This document shows, in pieces, positions 43,281 through 56,400 of a stretch of DNA of 60,000 bases. A program made the translations under genes and the position numbers. Location of the stretch: positions 64,001 to 124,000 of the forward strand of contig MNCI01033448.1 in NCBI GenBank assembly GCA_015680685.1, in the 5' to 3' direction. The stretch's first letter is position 1. Each line of letters begins with the position of its first letter. The notes under the pieces are model-generated. The model was not told where the DNA came from, ran no database searches, and saw nothing but the letters and a program-made list of their open reading frames with translations. Origin of the DNA: Gnetum montanum. Lineage: Eukaryota; Streptophyta; Gnetopsida; Gnetales; Gnetaceae.

Positions 43281-46200
43281 TCAGATGTAGTACGGCTTGA
43301 GATATGAGTGATTCACCAGGTTGGCAAACTTGTTGTCATCCATGTCTGCCAGCTTGAAGGCTCCATTTCTGAAGGCTTTAGTGACCACGTAAGGGCCTTC
43401 CCAGTTGGCTAAGAATTTTCTCACGTGCTCATAGACGGCCTTGAGAACGAGGTCTTCCTTCTACATTGGTCATCGATGCAGGTCTGCATGCTGCTTCTGT
43501 TATTTCTTGCTCTAGTAGTGCTTGATGCGTCTCAGCGTCTGTGCGTGCTCCTCCTCCACTGAGTCTAGGTCAATGGTTCGTGACTCATTGTTTTGGGCTT
43601 CCCTCATGACATCCATGAGCATCATTCGAAGTGATGGTACCTGCAACTCAAGAGGCAATATAGCCTCAGATCCATAAACAAGATTGTAAGGGGTCTCACT
43701 TGTTGTAGTGTTACATGTCGTTCGATAGGCCCACAGGATGTAGAGGAATTACTCATATCATCGCCTCTTGTTGTTGTTAAGAATTCGCTTTAGCAAGTTG
43801 ATGATGGACTTATTTGTAGCCTGTGCCTTCCAGTTTGCCTGCAGATAATAAGGGGAAGAAAATGATTGTTTAATGCCTAGATTACTACAAAAGGTTTAGG
43901 TTTCCGTACTACTGAATTGTGGTCCATTGTCGATAACAATAGTCATTGGAAGCCCAAACCTTGTTACGATGTTGTCAAGGATGAAATGGAAGATTTGCTA
44001 AGATGTCATCTTCCTTAGGGGAATAGCTTCTATCGACTTGGTAAAATACTCAGTTGCGGTGATAATGAAGCTATGCCCTATGGAGGACTTAGGTGTGATA
44101 GGCCCTATGAGGTCTAATCCCCATCGTTGGAAGGGCCACATGATTTGTGTTGGATGTAGGTCTGTAGGCGAGACATGTATGAGATTTTTGTATCTCTGGC
44201 ACGTGTCACATGTCTTGACTTTTGACAGGCAATTAGGTTCCATATGGGGCCAGTAGTACCCTAGGCATTTGATTTTAGTAGCCATAGCCCTAGGTGTTGT
44301 GTGTCCACTACACAACCCCTCATGTACTTTACTAACTACCTTCTGCGCTTGCTCGCCACCCATGCATGCTAGCAATATCCCATTGTAGGAGCATTGGCAC
44401 AAGGCATCATTTTCCATGAGCACGTATTGCTAGTCATGCTTACGAATTACATCTCTCTAGGCAGATGTCAATCCACCTGGGGGTTCGCCAGGTTTTAGAT
44501 AAATTTTAATGTTGGCATACCACTCTTGGGTATCCATAGCATTGATAGATGCCACATGTTCCACCTAAGTGATAGGCTCTACGCACTCTATAATCGTGCT
44601 TGGCAAGTTTGCCAAGGAATGTGATGGACTTTTTAACGCAGGGGTAGCTAAGGCATCTGCCATGGTGTTCTCATTGCATGGCATGTGTTGGACATATGTG
44701 GTTGCAAATTTCTTAAGAAGGATTTTTGCTACCTCATAGTAGGGTTGCAGGTGCATAGCTTTGTAGGGATAGACCTCAGTGATTTGATTCACGACTAGTT
44801 ATGCATCTCCTTGAATTGCCAGGTGTTGTATGTGTAGCGCCCAGGTAGTTAAGAGGCCTCTGAGTATCCCCTCATATTCTACCATGTTGTTGGTGCAAGG
44901 GAACAAAAATTAATAAGTGGATGAATGCATTTCCCCAGAGGGGAACATGATTAAGGTAGTGGCACTACCTCCTCGTGTGGTTGAGGTGCCGTCAAAATGT
45001 AAGATGGCTTCGAAATGCGATGGGGTGATGTTGACATTGCTAAGGTATTCGTCTGGGAATTCGAGGTTTATAGTTGCCTAGTCATCACCTGGCGAGGCTG
45101 TGAGCTAGGTTGCTATGGCTTGACCCTTTGTCGATGATTGAGTTACATAGCATAAATCGAACTCCATGGTTATTGCCTTCCATCTGGCTATCCTGCTACT
45201 TTCATATAAGTTGTTAGTGATAGCTCGGAGTATATTGCTTTTGCAAATGATGTTGGTTATACTATGGAATAGGTAATGCCATCACTTTTTTAGTGCGAAC
45301 ACTAAGGCTAGGTAATTCCTCTCCACTTCATTGTATTTTTCCTTGTGCACTATTAGTGCATGACTTAGATAATACACTGGTATCTCAAAACTATCGTCCC
45401 ATTTCTGACATAGCAGTGATGTGATAGATGTGTCGGAGATGGAGAGGTAGATAAAGAAGGGTTTATCCCTTTGTTGTGGATGCATAGTCGAGAGGTGTGA
45501 GAGTTCCTTCTTCAGGTCGTTGAAGGCTTGTTGACACTGGGTTGTCCATTCGAAGTTAACCCCCTTCCTTAGAAGATGTTGCATGGGGTGTATCTTGTCG
45601 GTCAACCTTGCTATAAACCTTTGAATGAACTCCACTCTACCTTGCAAACCACATAATTCCTTAAGGTTTGTGGGAGGTGCTAGGTTGATTCTGGCCTTGA
45701 CTTTGTCAGGGTCCACCTATATTCCAGCCTCTGATACTACGAACCCTAACATGAATCCAATTTTCACCGTGAAGATGCACTTTTAAAATTGAGGTGTAAG
45801 TCATGCATTTGACAGCATTTGAGGACTACACCTAGATCATGTGGGTGATCAGCTACCTCCCTAGACTTGACTGCTATATCATCCACATAGTCATTTAATG
45901 TTTCTAGAATGTAGTCACTAAAAATGTAAGTCATGGCCCGCTCGTAGCTTTCTCCAGCATTCTTGAGCCCAAAGGGCATCATGGTATAGTAGAAGGCTCC
46001 CCATGGGGTCATGAAGGTTGATGACAGCTGGTGCTCTAGGTTAATGTGGATTTGGATGTATCCAAAGAAATCATCCATGAAGGATAGTAGAGAATAGCTA
46101 GACGTGGTGTCAATGAGCTGATCAATGCTTGAAAGTGGGAAGTTTTCCTTGATCATTGCCTTGTTCAAGTCCCAGAAGTCTATACAGATCCGTATTCCTC

Positions 46201-46521
46201 CCATTTTCTTCGAAACCACAATGACGTTGGACACCCACTCTGAATAGTCAACCGCGTGGATGAAACCTACTTGGTATAGCTTGGTGATTTCGTCCCTTAT
46301 AGCTAGTGCAATTTCTAGGTTAACTTTGTGAGCCTTCTGCTTGACTGCCTTCATGTGTGGGTCTAGGATGATGTTGTGTTGAATCAGCCATGGATCCAAA
46401 TCTAGCATGTCGCTGTACAACCATGCGAAGACATCGATGTTATCTTGCAGAGTCTTAGCTACACTTTTGTATGTTTGTATATCTAGGAGGGAGCTGAGTC
46501 TTAGCATTTTCACCTCCCCCT
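43281..46521 (-). pseudogene. pol: pol of element C, N-terminus cut off by E
   Basis: Minus strand, the best preserved pol here. RT about 46340-45660 with WVSNVIVVSKKMGGIRICID, YTMMPFGLKNAGESYERAM and YVDDIAVKSR (45890); RNase H about 45550-45280 (IPVYYLSHALIVHKEKYNEV, EVERNYLALVFALKK); a second RNase H about 44990-44570 (VQHMPCNENTMADALATPAL); integrase 44420-43290 with the finger HEGLCSGHTTPRA ... CDTCQRYKN, GLDLIGPITPKSSIGHSF, core strand with IDNGPQF-type residues at about 43920, and the end YLKPYYI with the stop at 43283-43281. The linker before RT begins at 46521, where E's duplication ttgac and LTR start. Few stops, but frames still shift at 45764/45716 and 45282. Confidence 0.87.
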
Positions 46522-46526
46522 TTGAC
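46522..46526. repeat. target-site duplication of element E, left copy (TTGAC)
   Basis: TTGAC lies directly before the LTR start TGAAACATCC. The right copy is outside the window, so this is only a prediction. Confidence 0.5.
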
Positions 46527-48253
46527 TGAAACATCCTAAAAAATACAGGGTCATCTTGGCCTCACCAGGCTCTTGCAGTCTGCACAACACTATGGTAGTT
46601 CATTAGGAGAATAATGTTCTGAGTCCAGGTTTTCCAGTTCGAAAAATTTTCTACTTTGAGCATGGAAAGGTTCTGTACCATCCTGCCTACCCACCAAAGT
46701 AGCCTAACCAGCATACAGCCTACTCAAAAACAGTGTGCAGAATCGGTGGTGGCATCTTGGATGTGCAAGAAATAGTTCAGCAAGTTTTCTAAGTCATGAA
46801 GCTTGCTACGCTACGCTACGCCACATAGTGTATCAAGCTTCAAAAAAACATTGCGAAACGAAGTACTACACTATGCAAGGTCACACAGTGTAGCATAGCA
46901 ACAACTTCACTACCCACTCCCCTTGTCCAATTTCGAGTTCTGCAGTGATGTTCCTTTTCGTCAGGAAGCGACAGACCATGTCTGCTGCTATGCTACGTTG
47001 AGCTACATGGTGCAGCAAGGCATAGAAATCCTGTGGAAGAGACAGAAAGCAGTTCAAAAAGTGGAATCAACAAAGTTCACAAAACTGGCATCGTAGGAGA
47101 ATGGTTTGCAAATCAGCAAAACTTTCACGACTAAGGCAGGTTGCTATGCTACGCTACACTACGTAGTGTAGCATAGTGTAGCGAGCATGTGACATATGGC
47201 AGGACATGCGAGACAAGGTGCTACGCTACACCAAGCAAGCCACATCACAAAGCACAGTGAGGCATACATGTGGTTGTGCGACATCAATGCACTCCACCTA
47301 ATTGGACTGTTGGCATACGTCTCCAAATGTTGACGGTGTAGTAGGATCGTAGTCATTGCAAGGCAGGTTTGCATCACAATGGTCTTGTAAGCCCAACAGT
47401 CACAAATGGCTCAAGTAGTGCCAGTAACACAACACAAGCTTGTGGCACATAGCATTCAAACTGCCCCTTTTTGCTTACATTTAGCCCTATAAATATCTTG
47501 GTAAACAACATATAATGGGCCTGCAATTTTTGTGAAAAAAATACCTACAATTTGGCAAAAGTTAGCGATTTGTAAAGTTGGAAATTTCAAAAAGAGTTCA
47601 CATTCTTCTGGAAGCAAATAGCTTCTAAGTAGTGGAAACCTTGAGATTCTAAACAAATATTTTCCCTCTCGCCGACATTGTAATAATCAAAGTCATCTAT
47701 TTAACACTGTAAATAGAGAGTCTCTCTTGGCTGGCGTAAGGTTCCCATCTTTGTTCTACCACCTTGGTAGAGCCCTACATTGTTTGTACGTGAAGTCTGT
47801 GTCTAAGTGCATAGCTCTTTCTATTTTTTCGGCACGCCTTGGTTACTCTGAGGACCTCTGTACTCCGTCACGCTGTGTAGCCGATTGTATCCACCCTGAC
47901 CAGATGAATTTGTAGCTTTGGAGCGGTGCATGTTTCTGACCATACTTTACTTTACCTCTAATTTACGGTCTATTTTTCTTGCATTATTTTCTGTCTTATT
48001 TATCTTTAAGCATTATTTCGTATTACTGTCATATTTCTGTTTTATTCACCCTTTAAGCATTATTTCGCATTACTGTTGCATTTTTTGTTTATAGTTTCAA
48101 CCCTAATTTATTTACCCGTAAGCATTATCTCACATTTTGCATTATTTACGTTGCAAAAGGCTATATTAATGCTGATGTAAGTCCCTGTCTGATTGACCAG
48201 ACCATTCAGGGCACCCCATGTTCTTCCAGTAGTCGACATTTTTGGTCGCTATA
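46527..48253 (+). repeat. 5' LTR of element E
   Basis: From TGAAACATCC to TCGCTATA, 1,727 bp. Its U3 has the family palindromes (46805-46835, 47141-47185, with 16 bases from TGCTACGCTACACTAC mirrored). TATA is at 47488-47495 in TTAGCCCTATAAATATC. Between 47940 and 48160 there are several 'aagcattatttc' repeats. It ends before the PBS. Confidence 0.82.
47488..47495 (+). promoter_or_regulatory. TATA box of the E 5' LTR
   Basis: TATAAATA following TAGCCC, at the same relative position as in the A LTRs. Confidence 0.65.
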
Positions 48254-48259
48254 GTTTTC

Positions 48260-48278
48260 TGGTGCTAGAAGGAGGGCC
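48260..48278 (+). other. primer-binding site of element E
   Basis: TGGTGCTAGAAGGAGGGCC, six bases after the LTR end. It begins with TGG, complementary to a tRNA CCA end, and is the best-preserved PBS of the family here. Confidence 0.65.
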
Positions 48279-49253
48279 TTTTGGTGCCTTTCCCATGTGT
48301 CATGGTAGTTTTGTGAGCCTTTTGCACCCTGATACATGCAAGCGTAAACATGACACCCTCTGGAGGTTGTTTGCACTCTATGTGGTGTAGATCAGTCGCC
48401 CTAAAGGTTCCTCTGGAACCCTACAGAACACAAGGCCTCCAATTTCTAGTTAATTAGCTCATTCTACGATTGTCTTGCATGCATTCTTCACCCCATCTCA
48501 TGTGGTACAGACTGGTCACCTCGATGGTCCCTCCAGGATCCTATGAGACATAAAGCCTGCCTGACTACTAGTTAGCTTGCACACCCTACGCTTGTCTTGC
48601 CTACGTTCTGTACCCCATCCCATGTGGTACAGACTGGTCACCTCGACGGTCCCTCTGGGATCCTACGAGACATAAAACCTACTTGGTCACTAGTTAATTT
48701 GCTCATCTTACGGTAGTATCGTACACCTTCCACACCCTGGCTTGCATTAGTATAGACTTGACACCCATCTGTGGTTGTTTACGCATTGTACAGTGTAGAT
48801 CGGTTGCCTCGACGATTCCTCTAGAACCCTACAAGATAATAAGCCTTCTAATGGTAATTTAACTTGCCTTTCCTTTTTAAAGTAGTCCTGCATGCATTCT
48901 ACACCCTATCCAGCATAGGTGAAAACGTGACACCCTTTAAGGTTGTTTGCACCTTGTGTGGTACAGGTCGGTCACCTCGACGGTCCCTCCAAGATCCTAT
49001 GGGACATAAAGCCTGCTTGATCGCTTGCCAGCTAAACTTGCCTTACAGTAGTCTTGCATGTGCTCTGTATCTCATCATGCACAGGCATAGATGTGACACC
49101 CTTTTGCAGTTATTTATGCTTTATGTGGTACAGATCAGTCACCTTGACGGTTCCTCTAGAATCCGGCAAGACGTAAAGCCACCTTTTGTTTCTTTTTTCA
49201 ATGGTTCTGTTCTCTTGTACTTTTGCATTTTTTGCATAATCACTTTCTTAGCA
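48279..49253 (+). repeat. expanded 5' leader of element E: about six tandem units
   Basis: Units at about 48296-48452, 48466-48580, 48590-48695, 48713-48860, 48880-49030 and 49045-49185. Each contains TGGTAGTCTTGCATGC-like, a TGTGGTACAGATCGGTCACC-like and a GGATCCTACGAGACATAAAG-like block. Lengths alternate between about 110 and about 155 bp, the short units lacking the GACACCCTTT...GGTTGTTT segment. A has a single unit here. No gene is present; the frame at 48864-49248 merely reads through the repeats. Confidence 0.75.
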
Positions 49254-52200
49254 ATGGCTTCCACCACCACCGCTATTAATACCTTCAACGTGAAGGTGCC
49301 ATTCGCAGTCCAAGGTACTACTAGTGCCAAGCAACGGTTGAATCCAATGCAGGAAGCACGCCAGTCTCTCAGAATCCAAAACTGAGGACCTAAGGGACTG
49401 GCCCAATAACACTAGTGTTATAGTTTCCTTTATGCAAAGGTACAAGCTAATCTACCCTTGGATTTTCCCGAACTCGAAAAAAAATTCAGCTTCGAGTTTG
49501 CTTATTACAATAGGGAGGAATTTGTTCCTACCCCAGGCATTTCTCTACCTTTAACACAAGCATACCAAAGGCTGCTAGATCAACTAATCTAGTTGCCCAG
49601 GCTTAAGGAACAACAGGACACAACGTCCAACCAGGATGATGTCTTTCAAGATGGATAGGAAGAACTCAATTCCCAATCTGATGAGGAAGGTCAGGCCAAC
49701 CCCATTCCCATCCCATCTATCTAGTCTTTCTGGGCCAACTTGTTATCTATCACCACCCCCTTTGTCATCACACCTACGCTCCAGTAGCCTACAACCATAA
49801 CTGCAATGGGTAGCCATGCTACATTCCCAATGTTTCATCATCCCTATTCCCTGGTGGCACCCATAGCAACTATGCCATCGCAAGCTATTTATCAACATGC
49901 TTCCACGATGTGCAACATACCTATCACAACTACCCTACCACATGTTGATACTATGCCTAGTTTGCCACCACACATAACTCCTATGTCAATTCCTACATAT
50001 GCATCTATTCCATCCATTGTGGTGGGCCTAGGCCCATCCACGTGGTGGACTCTATTCGCTTCTTTGTCTATTCTACAACCGTCGTAGATGTCTCACTACA
50101 TTCGCCCTCAGACCTACTTAACCCCGGAAATGGTACATCCTGGCACGGGGCCATGGTCTATCCCGCTAGTAGCCAAAACGGCCTGTCCAGTAACACAACC
50201 CACTATTACCATTCTGAAAATACCACCCACCAGGTGGTGGACAACACAAATAGCACCTTTAGCGGGGGTGGTTCCAATGGCACCCCCGATGGGTCAAATC
50301 ACCACTGCTACCATGCCACATGTGGGAGTTGCCTCTGCAGTCCCTCAACTATTCACAATGTCGCTGGGTCTAGACCAAGCATTTCAGATCATCCAGATCC
50401 TAATCGAGGAAGTAAAATGCCTCAAAGCTGTTGGGTCCGATATCGTACAACTCATGGACTTCTATTAGGATGAACTCGTTGACCCTGCAATCCCTGCTTT
50501 GATATTACCAACTAGGATGTCCCTCCCTCACTTCATGAAGTATGATAGCAAAGGGAATCCCAATACACATCTTGTCACTTTTTGGTCAGAGTCTTTGTTA
50601 TTGCAACAGTGGCTGCATATGATCATTCGCATCTTTGCCATGACCCTAGTTGCAAAAGCCATGGATTAGTACCGCACGTTGCCACGTTCATCCATTTCAA
50701 CTTTGGAAGAACTCTTGACCTAGTTCGTGACACACTTCAAATACAACTTAAAGCCAGATGGATCAGCTGATGGACGTGAAACAAGATCTGCTAGAACTAG
50801 TCCAAAAATTCATTCAACGTTGGAGCACGACCCTTAATGAAATCCGTGAGCCCATCATGGCGGCTCACTTGTTAGCCTTCTTTAAGGGTGCGGTGAATGA
50901 CTTCATCAAGTCCAAACTGTATTACCTTTCTCCACACTCACTTAGCCAAGCTTTCGCTCAAACAAAAGGCATACAAGACGCAGCCAAGGTGAGAAAAAAC
51001 CCAGCCTACATCACTTACAAGAACAGCTTTGCCAAAAAGGACAAGGGTAAGGCCCCAACAACCATGGTGGCTACTGTGGCAACTGAGGCTAAGCCTAAAC
51101 ATAGCAATAGTGGAAGCAAGAATAACAAGAAGCCATCCATACCTGTGGCTAACTTTGCATCCAAACCAAGCCAAGAATCACAACCTACCACACCTTTGCA
51201 CGAGACATCTGCATATACTAAAACCAACTTCAAGCACAAAGATCATTCGAAATACACCCCACTGCCTCTCAAACCTTCAGAACTCCTGAAGCAACTGTTG
51301 GCAGTGGGATACAGCCAACACAAGCAGATTTCAGAGGAAGCAAACATGAGACATCAACGCTATTTCGAGCTCCTTAGGAATCCCTCTTTGGCCCTACCCA
51401 ATGAGCCTCCAGTTCCTAGGGGTTTTAGGCTAGATAGATTTTGTGACTACCATCAACTATGTGGTCACACCACAGATTATTATCTATCATTGCAGGATGA
51501 CATTCAAAGATTAATTGACCTATAAAAGTTGGTGCTAGATGAAAGTAACCCAGTACACCCTGAAAAGTAATCTATGTATGTCTACACAGATCCCCTCAAC
51601 ACCAATAATGTTGGTTATGTAATCAACACCATCAGTATTGACAATGATCCCACGCCACCCTTCCACCTGTTTGTGATTCGTGTGCCTCAGTGTAGTGCAC
51701 CAATACCACCTATGGCTGGTCTAAGCTCACAACTACCCTTCATCCTGAAAGTTCCACCATGGGCATCTACCTCTACACCACCTGTTGGTAAGGCCATGCG
51801 ACCTCGTCAGTTAATGCCTCTAGCCCCATTCATCATCAGGGGACCAAAATCTTCAACAATCCCCATCCCATGCAACAAGATTAAGCAACCTCCTTGTCCC
51901 ACCAGGCGAGAAGCCTACATGGTGGATGAGGCGTCAAAGGGGAATACCATTAGAAGTATCTCTAAGCCTACACCTTTGCCCCTTGTATTTACACCTTCAT
52001 CACCAAAGATGAAGGTTGACACGATTACGCAGCCTGCATCACCCTGCTGACAAAGATCTACACCTAGGTCTGAGGTCATCTCTCCTTAAGAGATTTGTCT
52101 ACTAGGACGAATCAAGGAGGAAGAAAGTGTAAAATAGGATGATGACCAAGACTTCTTGGACACCCTCACCTAGTTTAGGAAATCCCTAAGGTAGAAAAAT
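49254..52200 (+). pseudogene. gag: gag of element E
   Basis: ATG at 49254, giving MASTTTAINTFNVKVPFAVQ. Order: N-terminal part (with FSFEFAYYNREEFVPTP at 49490), a Pro/Thr/Met-rich region (49800-50370), capsid-like domain (50380-50980: LDQAFQIIQILIEEVKCL, MSLPHFMKYDSKGNPNTH, VQKFIQRWSTTLNEIREPI, FIKSKLYYLSPHSLSQAF), Lys/Ser linker (AKKDKGKAPTTM), HSKYTPLPLKPSELLKQLLA, and the knuckle RFCDYHQLCGHTTDYYLSL at 51435-51490. From 51574 to 52050 a Pro-rich linker follows. Stops at 49384, 50088, 50468 and 51523 and shifts near 50760 break it. This kind of knuckle, with two Cys and a GH-x-T-x-Y spacing, is a derivative of the Tat-type CCHC. Confidence 0.82.
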
Positions 52201-53067
52201 GCTACGTTGAGCTTGTACGACCTAGTCATGACATCTGTATTGCACCGTGAGGCTCTAGTCTGCATGTTAACGGCGATTCCAGTCGACGAAAACATGCCAG
52301 TGGAAGAGAAAGCAATCCACTCGGTTATACTCCCCTCTGTACCCACAGAGTCTGCAACGCCTCAATTAGCTTTCAGTAGCCATGCCATTAAGAAAGATCC
52401 TGAAGAGGGTCAAGTGACTACGACGCCTCTCTTCATTACAATTCGGGTCGGCCAACATTGGATCCGAAGGGTACACGTCGATGATGGAGCTTCCACAAAC
52501 GTCATTTCCTTCCCTATTATAGATAAGTTGGGATTAGTTGACTAGATTAAACCAATGATGAAGTCATGTTTTTGTTCCTTCAATGGGACACACGTCCTAG
52601 TCAAGGGCATAGTTCATGTAAAATTTGTAGCAGGGGACTAGTTCCCCACAGACGCAACGTTCGTTGTAGTCGAAGAAATGCCTGGGTTTAACCTGATCTT
52701 GGGAAGATTGTGGTTAGCACAACTTAGGGCTATCTCCTCGCCTATACACCAGGAAATCCACTTACCATACGTGGGTAGGCAAGTGATAATCCATGGTGAC
52801 GGGGTGGTAACACAAGCAATCAGCAACATAGGCATGGAATAGGGTTCAGAAGTTACAACCTCTGAAGATGAAGCACCTATTCATGCATGCATTAATCATA
52901 CAATGAAGGGATTGGTCCAACAAGACAACCCTTGAATTGAAAATTCATGGGTTGAGTTGTCCTTCCAAGCAAAGGATAGTGATATGAATGGAAGCCTTAG
53001 TGAAATGCTTCGACCCTACCTTCCGATCAACCCATGAAAGGTCAAGAGGCAACTACGCATAGCATAG
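52201..53067 (+). pseudogene. aspartic protease of element E
   Basis: LYDLVMTSVLHREALVCML at 52213 leads into the retropepsin: RVHVDDGASTNVISFPII with DDGA at about 52480, then a shift at 52545, then VVVEEMPGFNLILGRLWLAQ at 52660-52720 (the usual ILGRSW has W-L-A with SW changed to LW). The tail runs to the stop at 53065. As in A, it is separated from pol by the antisense gene. Confidence 0.8.
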
Positions 53068-53474
53068 CCGCCGGACGACCTCCCACCCAGTTGCTATCTT
53101 TTCATATTTGCAATTTCCTTGTCTCTTCAATCTTCCATCCTTTCAACATCCTATGCCAATGGCCCATATTGGCCTAACACGAGCATTATCACCTTTCACT
53201 TTAACTTATTACGCAATAGCCTGAAATGGCTCAAAACTAGCAACAGCCCCAAATGGCCTAAAACTAGAATACGAGAGCATGAAAACTTTACATAACACAT
53301 AAGCTAATACAAAATCAATTTTCTTTTTGAAGTTTTTCATTCCATGCAAAATTTTTGCCCATTGGCAGTGTTTGTGAAATGTTCAAAATTTTCAAATTTT
53401 AAAAGAGGGGTCCCCTACTATCATGGGATATCCCTGTTCGCATCACCTTCTCCTTTTGCTCCTGCTTCATTTAC
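53068..53474 (+). repeat. post-protease interval of element E with degenerate GGCC array
   Basis: At about 53160-53290 three or four degraded copies of 'atggcctaaaactag' remain of the array seen in A and B. The rest, up to the stop of the antisense gene at 53475, has no recognisable feature. Confidence 0.5.
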
Positions 53475-56400
53475 TTATGCATCGCTTGCTCTTGTGTTGC
53501 CCCTAGTCAGCTCTTCATTTCCTCCCTCCACAGGTCTCACACCTCTGTTGAGAGCCTGTATCTGAAAAATAAAGTAGTTAGCTAGGGCAAAAAATGCAAT
53601 AAATGCTAGCTATAGCATAGCATTAAAGCGACCAACCTCAGGGGAGCCTGCGTCGGTCTCAAGAGGTATCTCGTCTAGACCAAGCATGAGGCGACATCCA
53701 ATCTCCTCTATCAAAATGTCCATCCAAAGCCTGCCACTAGGCTTAGCATTCACAGTAGCAACTTTCTCCCTTTCCAAGGTTGTAAACTCTAAAGGTTCCT
53801 GCGAAAGGGAGGAAGTTGTGGTCTCTCCTATAGGAAGGTTCACCATCAGGTCAAGAGATTCCATGATCGACACCTGCTCTTTAAACTTGGCATAGGCCTC
53901 AGAAGCACCGATGGCCTTCACGAATGTTTCATACGAGAATGCATCCACAACAGCATCTTTATACAATCTTCAATGGGTTTCACTATCTAGCATTTTTGTA
54001 TATTTTTGATCCCTCTAGGTTTTCCCCCATTCGAAGACCTTAGCACTGATGTGCTTCATATCTTGGCAATTCTGGGCTAGCAAGTCCATCTGCATCTACT
54101 GTTTGATTATTTCGTGGGTGGACTCAACATTTTGATAAACGACAATCCAAAACCTGGCATAGTCGTCTACAGCCCTTTGCAAATCAACAGGGTCAGGGTT
54201 ACGGTTTATGAGGAAATTCATCCTTGACCTAAGGTTCTCACCCTCGGCGATCAGTTCGACCTCTCTCTGCGCGGTCCTTTGGACCCGTTTCCATAGGTCA
54301 TCGTTGATGCATCTACACTCCCACAGAGAGCACGCCGAGTGCAAGATACATTTGTAAGCCTCGTCAAATATATGACAAGACACTTCGATCATGTCAGGCT
54401 AGAGTGTGAGCACCATGCCAATCTCCATAGGTCGTGCCAAGTCCCACTTGAGCCGAGAGGCTGTTCAATGTAGAAAGCATAGTAATCACGTTAGCATAAC
54501 ATAATCAACAAGCTTGAGAGTTTCAGCATAGCAACATAAGGATAGTTAACACTCCTACTTACCCACACGAGGGTCCACCTATTGAAGGCATTTGATCATG
54601 TCATCAACAAGTCCTTGAACAAACGCAAACATTTTAGGGACTTTAGCCCATGACTCCATACGAGGTAGAGGAGGTCCTAAGACATTAGTAGTAGCACCTG
54701 TTACACGATTAAATATGTTAGCAACGACCAAAATGGACTATTGTAAGGCACATGCAAATCCTAACTCAACATCATCTAGCTACAGTCTTTCTTCTTGCCA
54801 ATGCAAGACGATCACAGTAGACTCAGTAGAAGGCCTGACCAAGTCCATGAAAGCCCCTACCTTGTGCACTGGTGCTTTTCCTTTCAGGAGAGTAGCATAT
54901 TTTTTATTTTGGGGAGATACCTCTTCGATGGTAGGAAGAGACCACCTAATGGCAAGAGCCCTTGTCCTAGAGATAGGAGCTCCATTATTCCTGACCGAGG
55001 CCCTTTCTTCCAAAGTTGAGACCCTCGTGTCTTTATTTTTCACCCCCGTTTTGAGGGTCGACACTTCCTAATCGCCTTCTTCTTTGTCTTCTTCTTCTTC
55101 TGCCCAAAAAAGGGCATACATATGTCAAATTGAAATAGGTTAACTCAAAATAGATACCATGCTACGATGCACTACCTAACGAAGCATAGAATAGCAGGAA
55201 ATAGCAAATTAAATATTATATAAAAAAAATTCTCACCAATGAGGGGTTGCATTCGCCAAAACTTGAACCACAGTCTTCGTCCCTCCTCTTCATGAAGGCT
55301 TTCCTTGGTTGGGGGAGGTCTCTTTCTTTGTTGCTCCATGGGCACGATCTCAGTTATGAGACATTCACCCTATGTCACATTGCCGATTATGGAAGGGGGG
55401 TCTCCCCTACACTGTCCTAGCTGCAAGTGCTATGAACTGCCAAACCTTTAGTGATTACAGACAACGATTCCCCCACCATTTTCGGGGGGTCCTGGGCTTG
55501 CATAGTCTGAAGGACCTATCAAATCCATAGCTTAGGAATCTGGTCACAATCTAGCTCGGACCAGACTCTGTCCTCCTAGACCACCAGGAACTCCACAAAG
55601 TGCTTTAAACAACCTATGTAGAAAGCATAGTATATGTTAGAGTGGGACTTTGTTTGCTCACGGAGTCCCAAAATCTTGGCCTATAAGCCATTACATAGAA
55701 ATTTGGCCAAGTTGTAACGGGCCCCCTCCTCCATGACTTCCTGCATTACCCAAGCCTGATCAAGCCCTAGGACCTTTCCTTGGGTGAGCAGTTGAGGGAA
55801 TGTGTGGGCATGAAAAACTTGGTATATCCCCATGGTAGGACCTTCCTTAAGCTTGTCCATAGAAAATCCCTTTCACTCCTTGGTGAGCCTCAACCACTCC
55901 TCGATATGCTGCTTTTGAAGGGTCAACTCCTCCTTGCCCTTTGACATCACGTTGGTGCCATCAGCAGGGACGCCAAACAAATTTGCAAATAGCTAGTTAT
56001 TGATGTCAATGACCACTTGCACACCCTGCACGTACATACGAAAATGGATTGCCTGCCTAGAGAAGGAGTTGACCAAGGAAAGCATCTCAGTAGCACGGAT
56101 GCCCGGATTTGGAACCATGAAAAAATCCATAAGGCCAACCATTCGGATTTTCTTGAGCAAGAGGTCTGGAGCCCCTCATTCTAACCAGCTCTAGCTCGCC
56201 GCTACTTCATCATATTTGAAGTAGATGTTTCCCCCTTGCCTCTTGGCAGTTACCACCATCACCTTACGAGGCTTCTTCACTCTTGCAGTAATGATCACAA
56301 AATGTACTTAGCCAAAAAAAAAGAAACTACGAAAACACTTGAGCTTGTGGCACCCGCCTGTTAACCCACTAGGTCTATACAGTGAGGAGAATAGTAGGAG

